Source: an uncultured Actinomycetes bacterium
GTDB taxonomy: Bacteria; Actinomycetota; Acidimicrobiia; Acidimicrobiales; RAAP-2
Direction: 5' to 3'
DNA length: 59,299 nucleotides
NCBI GenBank assembly: GCA_903893745.1
Contig: CAITNF010000003.1
Coordinates: 1 to 59,299 of the forward strand
A model generated the notes under the pieces. That model ran no database searches and had not been told where the DNA came from. It worked only from the letters and a program-made list of their open reading frames with translations. Shown here piece by piece: positions 41,850-50,924 of this stretch. Position numbers and translations under genes: made by a program. Each line of letters opens with the position of its first letter. Position 1 is the stretch's first letter.

Positions 41850-43391
41850 CTAGTGACGAAAGTGTCGTTCGCCGGTGAGCAACATTACGATGCCCGCCGC
41901 GTTCGCCGCGTCAATGACTTCTTGGTCGCGAATTGAACCGCCCGGTTGCACGACGGCGACGACTCCGGCGCTGGTCAGCGAGTCGAGCCCGTCCGCGAAG
42001 GGGAAGAAGGCGTCCGACGCCGCCGCGGCGCCTCGAGCAAATTCGCCCGCCTTGGTCGTGGCAATACCGGCCGCCACCACGCGCGACTGCTGACCGGCTC
42101 CCACGCCCACCGCCACGCCATCACGCGCGATTACGATCGCGTTGCTCGTCGTACGCGCACAGACGCGCCAGGCAATGGCTAAGTCTTCGAGCTGTTGCGC
42201 GGTGGGCTGCGCGTTCGTGACGCAGCGCCACTGCGAGGCGGGCACTTCGAGTTCGTCCGCGTTCTGGACGAGGGCGGTATTGCCGAAAGTGCGCACCGAT
42301 ATCCCCAGCGGCTCCGGGTTCGGCGCACTCAGTAGTCGGGTGGCCTTGCGACGGGCAACCAAAGTGGTGATGGCGTCGTCGTCAAATCCCGATGCAATAA
42401 ACACGTCGGCTTGGGGACCCGACGCGATGAGCGTCGCGAGCGCCTGATCGACTCGTCCGTGCAGCGCGACAATGCCCCCAAAGGCCGACTGGGCGTCGGC
42501 GGCCAGGGCCTTTTCGAAGGCGTCACCGAGTGACGTGCCGAGCGCCGCACCCGACGCGTTGGCGTGTTTGATAATCGCCACAGCCGCTCGACCCGGGTGA
42601 TCGGCCGCCAACTCGTGCACGAGTCGCCACGCGGCATCGGCGTCAAAGATGTTCAAGTACGACAGGGCCGTACCGGCGTGCTGGACGACCTCATCCCACC
42701 ACGGCGTCGTGCCCGCCAGACGGTAGCGAGCCCCAACCTGGTGGGGGTTCTCGCCGTAACGAACGACTTCCGCTCGCTCGAGCGAGAGGTGCAACGTGGC
42801 CGGCACCGTCTCGTCACCCGGGGTCGGCGTCGGGCCGATTGCCCCGCCGCCATCGAACCAGCGCACGATCGCGGCGTCGTAAGCGGCACAGTGCGCAAAG
42901 GCCGCGCGAGCGAGTTCGTGACGAGTCGCGTCACTGAGCACGCCGCTCGCTCGAAGCTCCTCGAGTACCGGTTCGTACTGGGTGGGGTTCGTGAGTACGC
43001 CGACGTGCTGATGATTTTTGGCCCCAGCGCGCACCATGGTCGGCCCGCCAATGTCAATCAGCTCCACCGAGGGATCAGAGGAAAACGGATAGAGGTTGCA
43101 CACCACGAGATCAATCGGCGTGATGGCGTGAGTCACCAGATCGTCTTGGTGCTCGACGCGACTGCGATCGGCCAAAATCCCGCCGTGCACCTTGGGGTGC
43201 AGCGTCTTGACCCGACCACCGAGCATCTCGGGCGACCCGGTTACGTCGGCCACGTCGAGGTGCGCAATACCCGCGTCGCTCAGCGCTTGCGCCGTGCCAC
43301 CCGAGGCGACGAGCTCCACGTCTAACGCCTCGAGACCGCGCGCGAGATCGAGCAGACCCGTCTTATCCCACACGCTTAACAACGCCCGCAT
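41850..43391 (-). CDS. purH: Bifunctional AICAR formyltransferase/IMP cyclohydrolase
   Basis: 513 residues, full length. N-terminal IMP cyclohydrolase (ALLSVWDKTGLLDLARGL, SGGTAQALSDAGI, GRVKTLHPKVHGGIL), then the formyltransferase with LRYGENPHQ-like VVRYGENPHQVGARY, IKHANASGAALG and a C-terminal DAFFPFADGLD followed by VVQPGGSIRDQEVIDAAN. Last two steps to IMP. The ATG shares one base with the purN stop (TGATG), a coupled pair. Confidence 0.97.
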   Translation of the reverse strand: MRALLSVWDKTGLLDLARGLEALDVELVASGGTAQALSDAGIAHLDVADVTGSPEMLGGRVKTLHPKVHGGILADRSRVEHQDDLVTHAITPIDLVVCNLYPFSSDPSVELIDIGGPTMVRAGAKNHQHVGVLTNPTQYEPVLEELRASGVLSDATRHELARAAFAHCAAYDAAIVRWFDGGGAIGPTPTPGDETVPATLHLSLERAEVVRYGENPHQVGARYRLAGTTPWWDEVVQHAGTALSYLNIFDADAAWRLVHELAADHPGRAAVAIIKHANASGAALGTSLGDAFEKALAADAQSAFGGIVALHGRVDQALATLIASGPQADVFIASGFDDDAITTLVARRKATRLLSAPNPEPLGISVRTFGNTALVQNADELEVPASQWRCVTNAQPTAQQLEDLAIAWRVCARTTSNAIVIARDGVAVGVGAGQQSRVVAAGIATTKAGEFARGAAAASDAFFPFADGLDSLTSAGVVAVVQPGGSIRDQEVIDAANAAGIVMLLTGERHFRH

Positions 43392-44002
43392 CAGCTCTCC
43401 CCCGATTCGGCGACCGAGCGGGGTTCGAGACCCTGCGCCAGTGCCGCCATTACCCTACCGACCACGAGCGGATAGAGCGTCCGCTCGACCTCCTTGATGC
43501 GCTCGTGCAGCGTGTCGCGGTCGTCACCGTCGAGTACCGCCACCTTTCGCTGCGCGAGAACTGGGCCGTCGTCGAGCTCTTCAGTGGCCACGTGGACCGT
43601 GCACCCGCTGACGCGGACCCCGGCGGCCAACGCGTCGTCAACGGCGTGCCACCCCTTGAAGGCGGGCAGCAGACTCGGGTGGGTGTTGAGTACCCGACCC
43701 GCGAAGTCGTCGTAGAACGATGGTGCGGTTACTGTGCCAAAGCCGGCCATGGCAATTAAGTTGATGTCGTGCTCGAGTAATAACGCACTGAGCGCCCGAC
43801 TGTAGCGGTCACGATCGAAGGACGCACGAAAGCCGCCGTACTCGCGACGATCGAGTAGCAGCGCCTCGACGCCGTGGCTCTTCGCCACCTCGAGGCCCCG
43901 ACATGGTCGGTCACTCGCGACCAGCGCGATCGCCAGACCGGCGTCCAACATGGCTTCGAGAATCGTGCCCGACCCCGAGACCAGCACGCCGAGCCGCACC
44001 AT
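43391..44002 (-). CDS. purN: Phosphoribosylglycinamide formyltransferase
   Basis: 203 residues from ATG 44002, which opens with LGVLVSGSGTILEAML. The catalytic region NLIAMAGFGTV, LNTHPSLLPAFKGWHAVDDALAAG and the HVATEELDDGPVLAQ motif carry the Asn-His-Asp set. The usual VLSG-x-GSN Asn is Thr here (SGSGT). Formylates GAR with 10-formyl-THF. Confidence 0.93.
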   Translation of the reverse strand: MVRLGVLVSGSGTILEAMLDAGLAIALVASDRPCRGLEVAKSHGVEALLLDRREYGGFRASFDRDRYSRALSALLLEHDINLIAMAGFGTVTAPSFYDDFAGRVLNTHPSLLPAFKGWHAVDDALAAGVRVSGCTVHVATEELDDGPVLAQRKVAVLDGDDRDTLHERIKEVERTLYPLVVGRVMAALAQGLEPRSVAESGES

Positions 44003-44012
44003 GGTCAACTCG

Positions 44013-44897
44013 TTACAGCGCCTTGACGATCTCAACCATTTTGAGTCCGGCCTCGGTGGGGTTCTGACAGACGAAGACGCCCGCCTCACTCAGTGCCGCC
44101 ATCTTGGCCTGCGCGGTGCCCTTCGAGCCCGAGATAATGGCGCCGGCGTGGCCCATCTTTCGCCCGGGCGGGGCGGTAACGCCGGCCACGTACGCCACGA
44201 CCGGCTTGGTCATGTGTAGTTTGATCCACTCGGCCGCACGCTCTTCTTCGGAGCCACCAATCTCGCCAATCATCATGACCGCGAGCGTCTCGGGGTCGGC
44301 CTCAAACGCGGCCAAACAGTCAATGAAGTTCGTTCCCGGCACCGGGTCGCCACCAATGCCCACGCACGTCGTCTGACCAATGCCCTGCTGACTGAGTTCG
44401 TGCAGCGCCTGATAGGTCAACGTGCCCGAACGCGACACGATGCCCACTGGACCACCGGGGAGAGCAATGTCGCCAGAGGTGATACCAATGTTGCACTTAC
44501 CGGGGCTGATGATGCCCGGACAGTTTGGTCCGAGCAGTCGCACGCCCGGAAACTCTTCAACGAGTCGGTTGTAGGTAACGGCCTCGTCGTGCGCCGGGAT
44601 TCCTTCGGTAATCGAGACAATGAACGTGATGCCGCCTTCGGCAGCTTCGAGAATCGCCGCGGCGGCAAACTTTGGTGGCACCACGACGAACGACGCCGTC
44701 GCCCCAGTCGCGTCCACCGCCTCGCGAACGGTATTGAACATGGGAATGCCCTCAACGTCGGTGCCACCCTTGCCGGGGGTTACTCCGCCGACAATCTTGG
44801 TGCCGTAGTCGCGATTACGAAGTCCGTGAAAGCGACCTTGGCCACCCGTGAGACCCTGGACAATGACCTTGGTGTTTTCGTCAACAAAAATGCTCAT
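44013..44897 (-). CDS. sucD: Succinyl-CoA synthetase subunit alpha
   Basis: 294 residues. Nucleotide fold near the start ([16 protein letters not shown]), [17 protein letters not shown], and the phospho-His in [12 protein letters not shown] are all present. Together with SucC it interconverts succinyl-CoA and succinate with ATP or GTP synthesis. 9 nt after sucC. Confidence 0.97.
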   Translation of the reverse strand: MSIFVDENTKVIVQGLTGGQGRFHGLRNRDYGTKIVGGVTPGKGGTDVEGIPMFNTVREAVDATGATASFVVVPPKFAAAAILEAAEGGITFIVSITEGIPAHDEAVTYNRLVEEFPGVRLLGPNCPGIISPGKCNIGITSGDIALPGGPVGIVSRSGTLTYQALHELSQQGIGQTTCVGIGGDPVPGTNFIDCLAAFEADPETLAVMMIGEIGGSEEERAAEWIKLHMTKPVVAYVAGVTAPPGRKMGHAGAIISGSKGTAQAKMAALSEAGVFVCQNPTEAGLKMVEIVKAL

Positions 44898-44906
44898 AGT
44901 TCTTCC

Positions 44907-46049
44907 TTAGTTCGTCGCGAGGGCCACGGCGCGGCGAGCCGCGTCGAGCATGGTCGCTTCAGTGATGAGAGTGCTACTGAGGTGCGGGGCCAGAATTGCG
45001 CGACCCTCGACCGCGTTCGTGCCGTCGAGTCGCAGCACAATGGGTGACGTAATCGACACACGCTTCAGCGCTTCGAGAACGCCCTTGGCCACCTCGTCAA
45101 CGCGCGTGATGCCCCCAAAGATATTGACGAAGATCGACTTCACCTTGGGGTCCGCGTTGATGACCTCGAGGGCGGCGGCCATGACGTCGGCGTTGGCGCC
45201 ACCACCAATATCGAGGAAGTTCGCCGCCGTGCCGCCCACCTGATTGACGACGTCGAGGGTGGACATCGCTAGTCCCGCGCCGTTGGCGATAATGCCCACC
45301 GAGCCGTCGAGTCCGATGTAGTTGAGGCCCTTTTCCTTGGCCATCTTCTCGCGCGGGTCCTCAGTCTCGTTCACGCGAAAGGCCTCCCACTCGGGGTGGC
45401 GAAACGAGGCGTTCTCATCGAGCGTCACCTTGGCGTCGAGCGCGTGCACTTGATTATCGGGCGTCAAGATTAAGGGGTTGATCTCGGCGAGGTCGCAGTC
45501 GCCGCGGGTGTAGCAGTCGTAGAGCTTGACTAAGAGTTCCGCGGCCTGTTCGCGAGCGACTTCGTCGAGTTCGGCCTCGGCGACCCACCGACGAGCCGTC
45601 GCGAGGTCGAGCCCGCGAACCGGATCAATCGAAAGAAAGGCAATGGCGTCAGGGTTCTCCTCGGCGACGACCTCAATCTCAACCCCACCTTGAGCACTCA
45701 GCATGCCCAAGTGCGTCTTGTTAGCCCGGTCCAACGTGAACGAGGCGTAGTACTCCTTGGCAATGTCACTGGCGTGCTCCACCCAGAGTCGGTGCACGAC
45801 GTGACCCTTGATGTCGAGTCCCAAAATATTGTTCGCGTGACGACGCACGTCATCGACGTTGGCGGCGAGCTGCACGCCACCGGCCTTGCCACGTCCACCC
45901 ACCTTGACCTGGGCCTTAAGGACCACCGGGTAGCCCACGCGCTCGGCCACGGCGACGGCCTCGTCAACCGTGTCGGCGATGTCACCGGGTGAGACCGAAA
46001 TCCCGTACTGCGCGAAGTACTGCTTGCCTTGATACTCAAAGAGGTCCAC
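44907..46049 (-). CDS. sucC: Succinyl-CoA synthetase subunit beta
   Basis: 380 residues from GTG 46049, which gives the standard DLFEYQGKQYFAQYGI opening; upstream in-frame sequence looks non-coding. ATP-grasp residues VVLKAQVKVGGRGKAGGV, the Mg-binding EINPLI and the C-terminal GTNAVEGRAIL are present. It follows the B12-binding protein gene by 49 nt, so a substrate link with methylmalonyl-CoA mutase is plausible. Confidence 0.96.
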   Translation of the reverse strand: MDLFEYQGKQYFAQYGISVSPGDIADTVDEAVAVAERVGYPVVLKAQVKVGGRGKAGGVQLAANVDDVRRHANNILGLDIKGHVVHRLWVEHASDIAKEYYASFTLDRANKTHLGMLSAQGGVEIEVVAEENPDAIAFLSIDPVRGLDLATARRWVAEAELDEVAREQAAELLVKLYDCYTRGDCDLAEINPLILTPDNQVHALDAKVTLDENASFRHPEWEAFRVNETEDPREKMAKEKGLNYIGLDGSVGIIANGAGLAMSTLDVVNQVGGTAANFLDIGGGANADVMAAALEVINADPKVKSIFVNIFGGITRVDEVAKGVLEALKRVSITSPIVLRLDGTNAVEGRAILAPHLSSTLITEATMLDAARRAVALATN

Positions 46050-46098
46050 GATGTTCTGCTTTCTTGCTGGGGGGTAACCACGAACTGCAAACCACAAA

Positions 46099-46515
46099 CT
46101 ACGAAGTGAGACTCGTCTCTCGACGGTCGAGGGCTGACTCCATCCACTCACCAATTTCGCCGAGCGACGCGCCCGGGGTAAAGACCTTGGCCACGCCCGC
46201 CGCTTCGAGCGTCGCAATGTCGTCATCGGGAATGATGCCCCCCACAATTAACAGCACGTCGTCACGTTGCGCGGCGGCTAAGAGCGCCCGCACTCGAGGT
46301 ACCAGCACCAAGTGGGCGCCCGAAAGTAGCGAGAGGCCCAGCGCGTCGGCGTCTTCTTGGACAACCGCCTGCACAATCTGCTCGGGCGTCTGGTGCAGCC
46401 CGGTGTAGACCACTTCAAAACCAGCGTCGCGCAGGGCTCGCGCGATGACCTTCGCGCCCCGGTCGTGTCCGTCAAGGCCCGGCTTGGCGACGACTACTCG
46501 GTAGGTACGTTCCAT
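46099..46515 (-). CDS. Cobalamin-binding subunit of a methylmalonyl-CoA mutase-type enzyme
   Basis: 138 residues, only the B12-binding flavodoxin-like domain. The signature DxHxxG is D15-G-H17-D-R-G20, SxL is at 62-64 and GG at 92-93, the standard spacing for base-off/His-on binding. The catalytic barrel subunit is not in the window. Split mutases of this form make methylmalonyl-CoA/succinyl-CoA or related isomers. ATG 46515 fits the family start. First gene of the sucCD-purN-purH-folD-cupin-metF series. Confidence 0.88.
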   Translation of the reverse strand: MERTYRVVVAKPGLDGHDRGAKVIARALRDAGFEVVYTGLHQTPEQIVQAVVQEDADALGLSLLSGAHLVLVPRVRALLAAAQRDDVLLIVGGIIPDDDIATLEAAGVAKVFTPGASLGEIGEWMESALDRRETSLTS

Positions 46516-46592
46516 TAGTCCTTCATCATAGAAGGCGCCCACCTCGCCAAATTTCGTTCTAGGGCCCAGCGAGTGGCCCTCGAGGCCCGGAG

Positions 46593-46598
46593 TAGCGT
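46593..46598 (+). promoter_or_regulatory. -10-like TAGCGT before the decaprenyl-phosphate phosphoribosyltransferase gene
   Basis: TAGCGT ends 6 nt before GTG 46605, the same geometry as at 27380 and 6183. If the ATG at 46611 is the true start, GGGGTGA serves as ribosome site instead. Confidence 0.3.
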
Positions 46599-46604
46599 TG
46601 TGGG

Positions 46605-47513
46605 GTGACCATGGACGCTACGCCCCCTCGCGGCACGCTTCGAGCGCTGGTCTCGGCGCTACGGCCCAAACAGTGGGTAAAGAATGGCCTCATCATCATC
46701 GCTCCGGCGGCGGCGGGGCGTCTCACCCACCTTGACGTGGCGCGTCACACGTTGGCCGCCTTTGTCGCCTTCTGCCTCTTGTCGTCGGGGATCTACCTGG
46801 TGAACGACCTGCGCGACGCCCCGGCCGATCGCCAACACCCCACCAAGCGGCACCGGGCTATCGCCGCTCACCAGCTCTCACCCTCGTTGGCCATCGGGGT
46901 CGCCCTCGCCCTCTTCATTGGCGCCTTCAGCGTGCCGGCGCTGCTCTGGCGGCCCGGGGGTCTCTACTTGGTGCTCGTGCTCTACCTCGCCATCTCACTG
47001 AGTTACAGCTTTGGGGTGAAGAACTTGGCCATCTTCGAATTGGCGGCGGTAGCCAGTGGCTTCTTCTTGCGCGCCTACAGCGGAGCCGCCGCGTCACACC
47101 TCTACGTGTCGACGTGGTTCCTCGTCGTCATCTCGTTCGGGGCGCTCTTCTTAGTGGTGGGTAAGCGTTCCAGTGAACTCCAACGGGTCGGGGTAGGCTC
47201 CACCCGTCTCGTGCTGGGCGAGTACACGCCCGCTTTTTTACGCTCCGCGTTAACGCTCTGCGCGACGGTCGTCGTGACGGGCTACTGCCTCTGGGCCTTT
47301 GACACGTCGGCGACGGGCCTGTCGTCCGTGCGTCACTTCACCGTGCCCATCCGGCTCAGCGTCATCCCGGTCGTCTTGGCGATTCTGTTCATTATGCGCG
47401 CCGCCGAAGCCGGCAACGCACAAGCACCCGACGAACTGCTCTACAGCGACCGCACCATCCAGGTACTCGGGGCCGTCTGGTTCGCCCTCATGGTCTACGG
47501 CGTCTACGGATGA
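46605..47513 (+). CDS. Decaprenyl-phosphate phosphoribosyltransferase (UbiA family)
   Basis: 302 residues with about eight to nine membrane helices. The first Asp-rich motif is [20 protein letters not shown], the form seen in the Rv3806c group; RPKQWVKN near the start and a SYSFGVKN loop follow. Transfers 5-phosphoribose from PRPP to decaprenyl phosphate, first step to decaprenylphosphoryl-arabinose. The gene order with dprE1 and dprE2 supports the call. Its stop overlaps the dprE1 ATG by 4 nt (ATGA). Confidence 0.9.
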   Translation: MTMDATPPRGTLRALVSALRPKQWVKNGLIIIAPAAAGRLTHLDVARHTLAAFVAFCLLSSGIYLVNDLRDAPADRQHPTKRHRAIAAHQLSPSLAIGVALALFIGAFSVPALLWRPGGLYLVLVLYLAISLSYSFGVKNLAIFELAAVASGFFLRAYSGAAASHLYVSTWFLVVISFGALFLVVGKRSSELQRVGVGSTRLVLGEYTPAFLRSALTLCATVVVTGYCLWAFDTSATGLSSVRHFTVPIRLSVIPVVLAILFIMRAAEAGNAQAPDELLYSDRTIQVLGAVWFALMVYGVYG

Positions 47514-48844
47514 GTCGCCAGGTTCTCTACGGCTGGGGCCGCACCGCGTCGAGCGTGGCCCAGGTCGTCACCGCCAGTGATGAGGCGGCCGTCGCCTCGA
47601 TTCTCGCCACGTCACCCCACGTCGTCGCGCGCGGACTCGGACGTAGTTACGGTGACGCCGCTCAACTCAGTGGCGGCGTCGTGCTCGATAACCGCGAGCT
47701 CGGCGGTATTGGCGACATCAGTGACGACGGCGTGGTCACGGTCGGCGCCGGCGTCTCGATTGAACAGTTACTCACGCGCTCGATTCCTCAAGGGTGGTTT
47801 GTGCCCGTCACTCCCGGTACGCGTCAAGTGACGATGGGCGGTGCCGTGGCGGCTGACGTGCACGGCAAGAATCACCACGTCGATGGTTCGTTCGCGCGTC
47901 ACGTGCTCGAACTTCGTCTCGTGACGCCCAGTGGACCGCTCACGGTCTCGCCGACCACCGACGCCGAACTCTTTTGGGCCACGATGGGCGGCATGGGGCT
48001 CACGGGCGTGATGACGTCGGTCACCATCCAAATGTTGAAGATCGAAACCGACCAGGTACTGGTCGACACCGACCGCTTCGCTGACCTCGACGCCGTCATG
48101 GCGGCCATGGCCGAAGGCGACCAGCGCTATCGCTACTCGGTCGCTTGGGTTGACTGCATGACGCGCGGCGCCCACATGGGTCGCGCTATTTTGACCCGGG
48201 GTGATCACGCCGCGCGTAGTGACGTCCCCACTCCCCAACTGCAGGCCCCGAGGGCGGCCAAAATTGCCGTGCCCTTTGACGCGCCGAGCGGGCTACTTAA
48301 TCCGCTCACGATCAAACTCTTTAACGAGGCGTGGTTTCGTAGCGCCCCGAGCCACCGAGCGCGACAGGCCCAGTCACTTTCGACGTTCTTTCACCCCCTC
48401 GATGGCGTGCGCGACTGGAATCGCCTCTACGGACGACGGGGCTTCGTGCAGTATCAGTTCTGCGTACCCGACGACGCGGGCGAGACCGTCGTCGAAGCGA
48501 TCCGTCAACTCTCGGCGTCGCGCGTGCCGAGTTTTCTTGCGGTCCTCAAACGCTTTGGCGCGAGTAACCCCGGACCCCTCTCCTTCCCAATGCCCGGCTG
48601 GACGCTCGCGCTCGACCTGCCCGTCGGACCAGCGAAGCTCGCCGGAGTCCTCGACGATCTGGACGAACTGGTGCTCGGGGTGGGTGGACGGCTCTACTTC
48701 GCCAAAGATGCCCGCCTCGGTCCCGACAAGATCCGCGCCATGTATCCACGTCTTGACGAGTTTCTGCGCATCAAGCACCGGGTCGATCCCGAAAACCGGC
48801 TCACCAGCGACCTCGCCCGTCGCCTTCACCTAGTAGGAACGTAA
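47510..48844 (+). CDS. dprE1: Decaprenylphosphoryl-beta-D-ribose oxidase
   Basis: 444 residues. FAD-binding GLGRSYGDAAQ, TPGTRQVTMGGAVAADVHGKNHH and the C-terminal GGRLYFAKDARL with Lys399 (equivalent to Lys418 of the M. tuberculosis enzyme) are conserved. In the WTLALDLPV segment the position equal to Cys387, the site attacked by benzothiazinones, is Ala367. Oxidises DPR to the 2-keto intermediate passed to DprE2. It is the middle gene of a coupled three-gene set; dprE2 starts 2 nt after its stop. Confidence 0.93.
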   Translation: MSRQVLYGWGRTASSVAQVVTASDEAAVASILATSPHVVARGLGRSYGDAAQLSGGVVLDNRELGGIGDISDDGVVTVGAGVSIEQLLTRSIPQGWFVPVTPGTRQVTMGGAVAADVHGKNHHVDGSFARHVLELRLVTPSGPLTVSPTTDAELFWATMGGMGLTGVMTSVTIQMLKIETDQVLVDTDRFADLDAVMAAMAEGDQRYRYSVAWVDCMTRGAHMGRAILTRGDHAARSDVPTPQLQAPRAAKIAVPFDAPSGLLNPLTIKLFNEAWFRSAPSHRARQAQSLSTFFHPLDGVRDWNRLYGRRGFVQYQFCVPDDAGETVVEAIRQLSASRVPSFLAVLKRFGASNPGPLSFPMPGWTLALDLPVGPAKLAGVLDDLDELVLGVGGRLYFAKDARLGPDKIRAMYPRLDEFLRIKHRVDPENRLTSDLARRLHLVGT

Positions 48845-48846
48845 AC

Positions 48847-49611
48847 ATGGAAAACGCCTTTGGTCAGCCCCAAAACATCATCGTTCTCGGCGGGAGTTCC
48901 GATATTGCTCGCGCCATCGTGAAGAAACTCTGCGCGGCGCGCGCACACACGGTGGTGCTCGCCGGGCGAAACGCCACGCTGCTCGACCAGGCCAGCGCCG
49001 AAGCGCGTGAGTACGGGGCGACCAAAACCGAGACGGTGCTCTTTGACGCCATGGATCCCAGCAACGCCGTGCGCACCATCGCTGAATGTTTCGCCAAAGT
49101 GGGCGACCAGGTCGACCTGGTACTCATTGCGCTGGGCCAACTGGGTGACCAACGCCACGATGAGAACGACGCCAGCGCGGCCACTGGCTCTGCCATGGTC
49201 AACTACGTGTGGCCCGTGGCGGCGCTGGCCGAACTTCGCCATCGACTCGTCGAGCAAGGTCGCGGAAGAATTGTCGTGCTCTCGTCGGTCGCGGCCGTGC
49301 GCGTGCGACGCAGTTCGTACCTTTACGGCGGGGCCAAGGCCGGTCTCGACCGACTCTGCGACGGACTGGCCGACTCACTCGAGGGCACTGGCGTCACTTT
49401 GCAACTCGTGCGCCCGGGCTTCGTGCGCTCCAAGATGACCGCCGGGCAAAAAGAAGTGCCCTTTACGACCGGCGTCAACGAAGTCGCCGAAAACGTGCTG
49501 CGCGGTCTCGCCAGTGGTGAGCGCGTGATCTGGAGTCCCCCGATTTTGCGCTACGTGTTCGCCCTCTTGCGACACCTGCCCGCGCCCCTATGGCGAAAGA
49601 TTGATCGCTAG
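48847..49611 (+). CDS. dprE2: Decaprenylphosphoryl-2-keto-erythro-pentose reductase
   Basis: 254 residues, short-chain dehydrogenase. GGSSDIARAIVKKL nucleotide motif, catalytic Ser in VLSSVAAVRVRRSS and Tyr-x3-Lys in YLYGGAKAGL are present. Completes the epimerisation to decaprenylphosphoryl-arabinose, the known arabinose donor of actinobacterial envelope glycans. Its stop shares CTAG (49608-49611) with the convergent gene. Confidence 0.92.
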   Translation: MENAFGQPQNIIVLGGSSDIARAIVKKLCAARAHTVVLAGRNATLLDQASAEAREYGATKTETVLFDAMDPSNAVRTIAECFAKVGDQVDLVLIALGQLGDQRHDENDASAATGSAMVNYVWPVAALAELRHRLVEQGRGRIVVLSSVAAVRVRRSSYLYGGAKAGLDRLCDGLADSLEGTGVTLQLVRPGFVRSKMTAGQKEVPFTTGVNEVAENVLRGLASGERVIWSPPILRYVFALLRHLPAPLWRKIDR

Positions 49612-50849
49612 CCCTTGGCGGTGGTCGTCGTCGTGCTCTCAGAGCGAAGGTTCATCGTAAAGAAATCCCGGCTCCACCAGCTGGCGAACCAACGACTCGG
49701 TGAACCCGCCATTGCGTGCACCAAGTTCGTACCCTCCGCGCCGTTCACCGCGGCGTTGGGCGCGCCCGTAAACGTCGTGTACTGGACCCAGTCGGTATTG
49801 ATATCGGTCTCCATCGCGCGCACCGCACCCGCGTGCACCAGCACGTTCGCCAGCGCACCAATCGACAGACTCGGTCCACCCACGTAGACGAGGGCCCCGT
49901 TCTTCGTGACGCCGACCCCCGATCGCCAGACGTTGTAGGCCCCACCGAGGGTCTTACCCCACTTGAACGTATTCTGGGCGGTCAATCCCGCGACCGGTTT
50001 TCCATTTTCCACAATGAGGTCCAAGTTCTGTCGCACCGAGGAAATATTTCCTTTGGTGAGTTGGCTCGCGCTCACGTCACGACCCCACTGGCCCACCGTA
50101 ATGAGGCCGTCTTTAAAGATGACGATCGACGCGGCGCCCACGCGCAACGGATCAATCATGTGACCGTCGGTGTAGTAACCACCCTGCGCGTCTTGCATCC
50201 GAAAACCCGCATTAAAAGCCGCTACGAGCGAGCGTGAACTGTGCGTGGTGATGGGGGCGCTGTAAGCGAAGTGCACGTGACCACCAGGGATGAACGAGCC
50301 CGAGTACAGCTGCGCGCGTAGCAACGTCGTATCCATCCACGCCACGCCCACCACGTAACTCGTGTGCACCGGGTCGGGGCGTACGAACGCTTCGTAGACC
50401 GTCGGGATGCCCGTGGTGGTGGTTCGTCCCGCGACGTGCCAGACCCCTTCACCGGGTAGCGAGGGGCCCGCGGGCGACGTCATGCGCGCGGGTTCGGGTA
50501 GGTGGCCCGAGGCGGGCACGTTGACTCGGGTGGGACCCTTACCGAGAAAGGCACTGGCCGGTGGTTTGCCGCCGACCTTGGCGGGGTGCAGTTTGTAGAA
50601 CTCGGCCTCGAGCCAGGTCACCGCGCCACCAATTCCGTGGGTGCGTCCCCACTCGGCGAAGCGCGCCGAGTAGGAAACGCCAAACGACTGATTCGTCAGC
50701 GCAAAGCCGAGCGAAATCCCGAGGTAGCCCACCACCGTGATGAGCGACACGAAGATCACAACCAGGACGCGACGACGCCAGTACACGTAAGTGGGGTATC
50801 GGTACGCTCCTCGAACGGGAGGACGAGCGACCGGCCGTCGAGTTTCCAT
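49608..50849 (-). CDS. Membrane-anchored phosphodiester glycosidase (NAGPA-domain) protein
   Basis: 413 residues from ATG 50849 (GTG 50852 is one codon earlier). One N-terminal membrane helix (about 30-52), a stalk, then a NAGPA-like domain with AAFNAGFRM, QGGYYTDG, VGQWGRDV, RQNLDLIVENGK, GVTKNGALVYV and DINTDW. A short Thr run lies at the C-terminus. The family cleaves sugar phosphodiesters outside the cell; the target here is unknown. Placed tail-to-tail with the arabinose-donor genes. Confidence 0.82.
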   Translation of the reverse strand: METRRPVARPPVRGAYRYPTYVYWRRRVLVVIFVSLITVVGYLGISLGFALTNQSFGVSYSARFAEWGRTHGIGGAVTWLEAEFYKLHPAKVGGKPPASAFLGKGPTRVNVPASGHLPEPARMTSPAGPSLPGEGVWHVAGRTTTTGIPTVYEAFVRPDPVHTSYVVGVAWMDTTLLRAQLYSGSFIPGGHVHFAYSAPITTHSSRSLVAAFNAGFRMQDAQGGYYTDGHMIDPLRVGAASIVIFKDGLITVGQWGRDVSASQLTKGNISSVRQNLDLIVENGKPVAGLTAQNTFKWGKTLGGAYNVWRSGVGVTKNGALVYVGGPSLSIGALANVLVHAGAVRAMETDINTDWVQYTTFTGAPNAAVNGAEGTNLVHAMAGSPSRWFASWWSRDFFTMNLRSESTTTTTAKG

Positions 50850-50924
50850 CACATCTAGTCAAGCACCTGCGCGCCGAGGTAGTGGGGGCCAAAACCCCTA
50901 TTCTTACTACTCTCTTAGCCCTAC

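Noticed and set aside
42564-43325. A 253-residue open frame antisense to purH
   Set aside because: Overlaps catalytic regions of purH entirely; Arg/Val/His-rich composition typical of a shadow frame.
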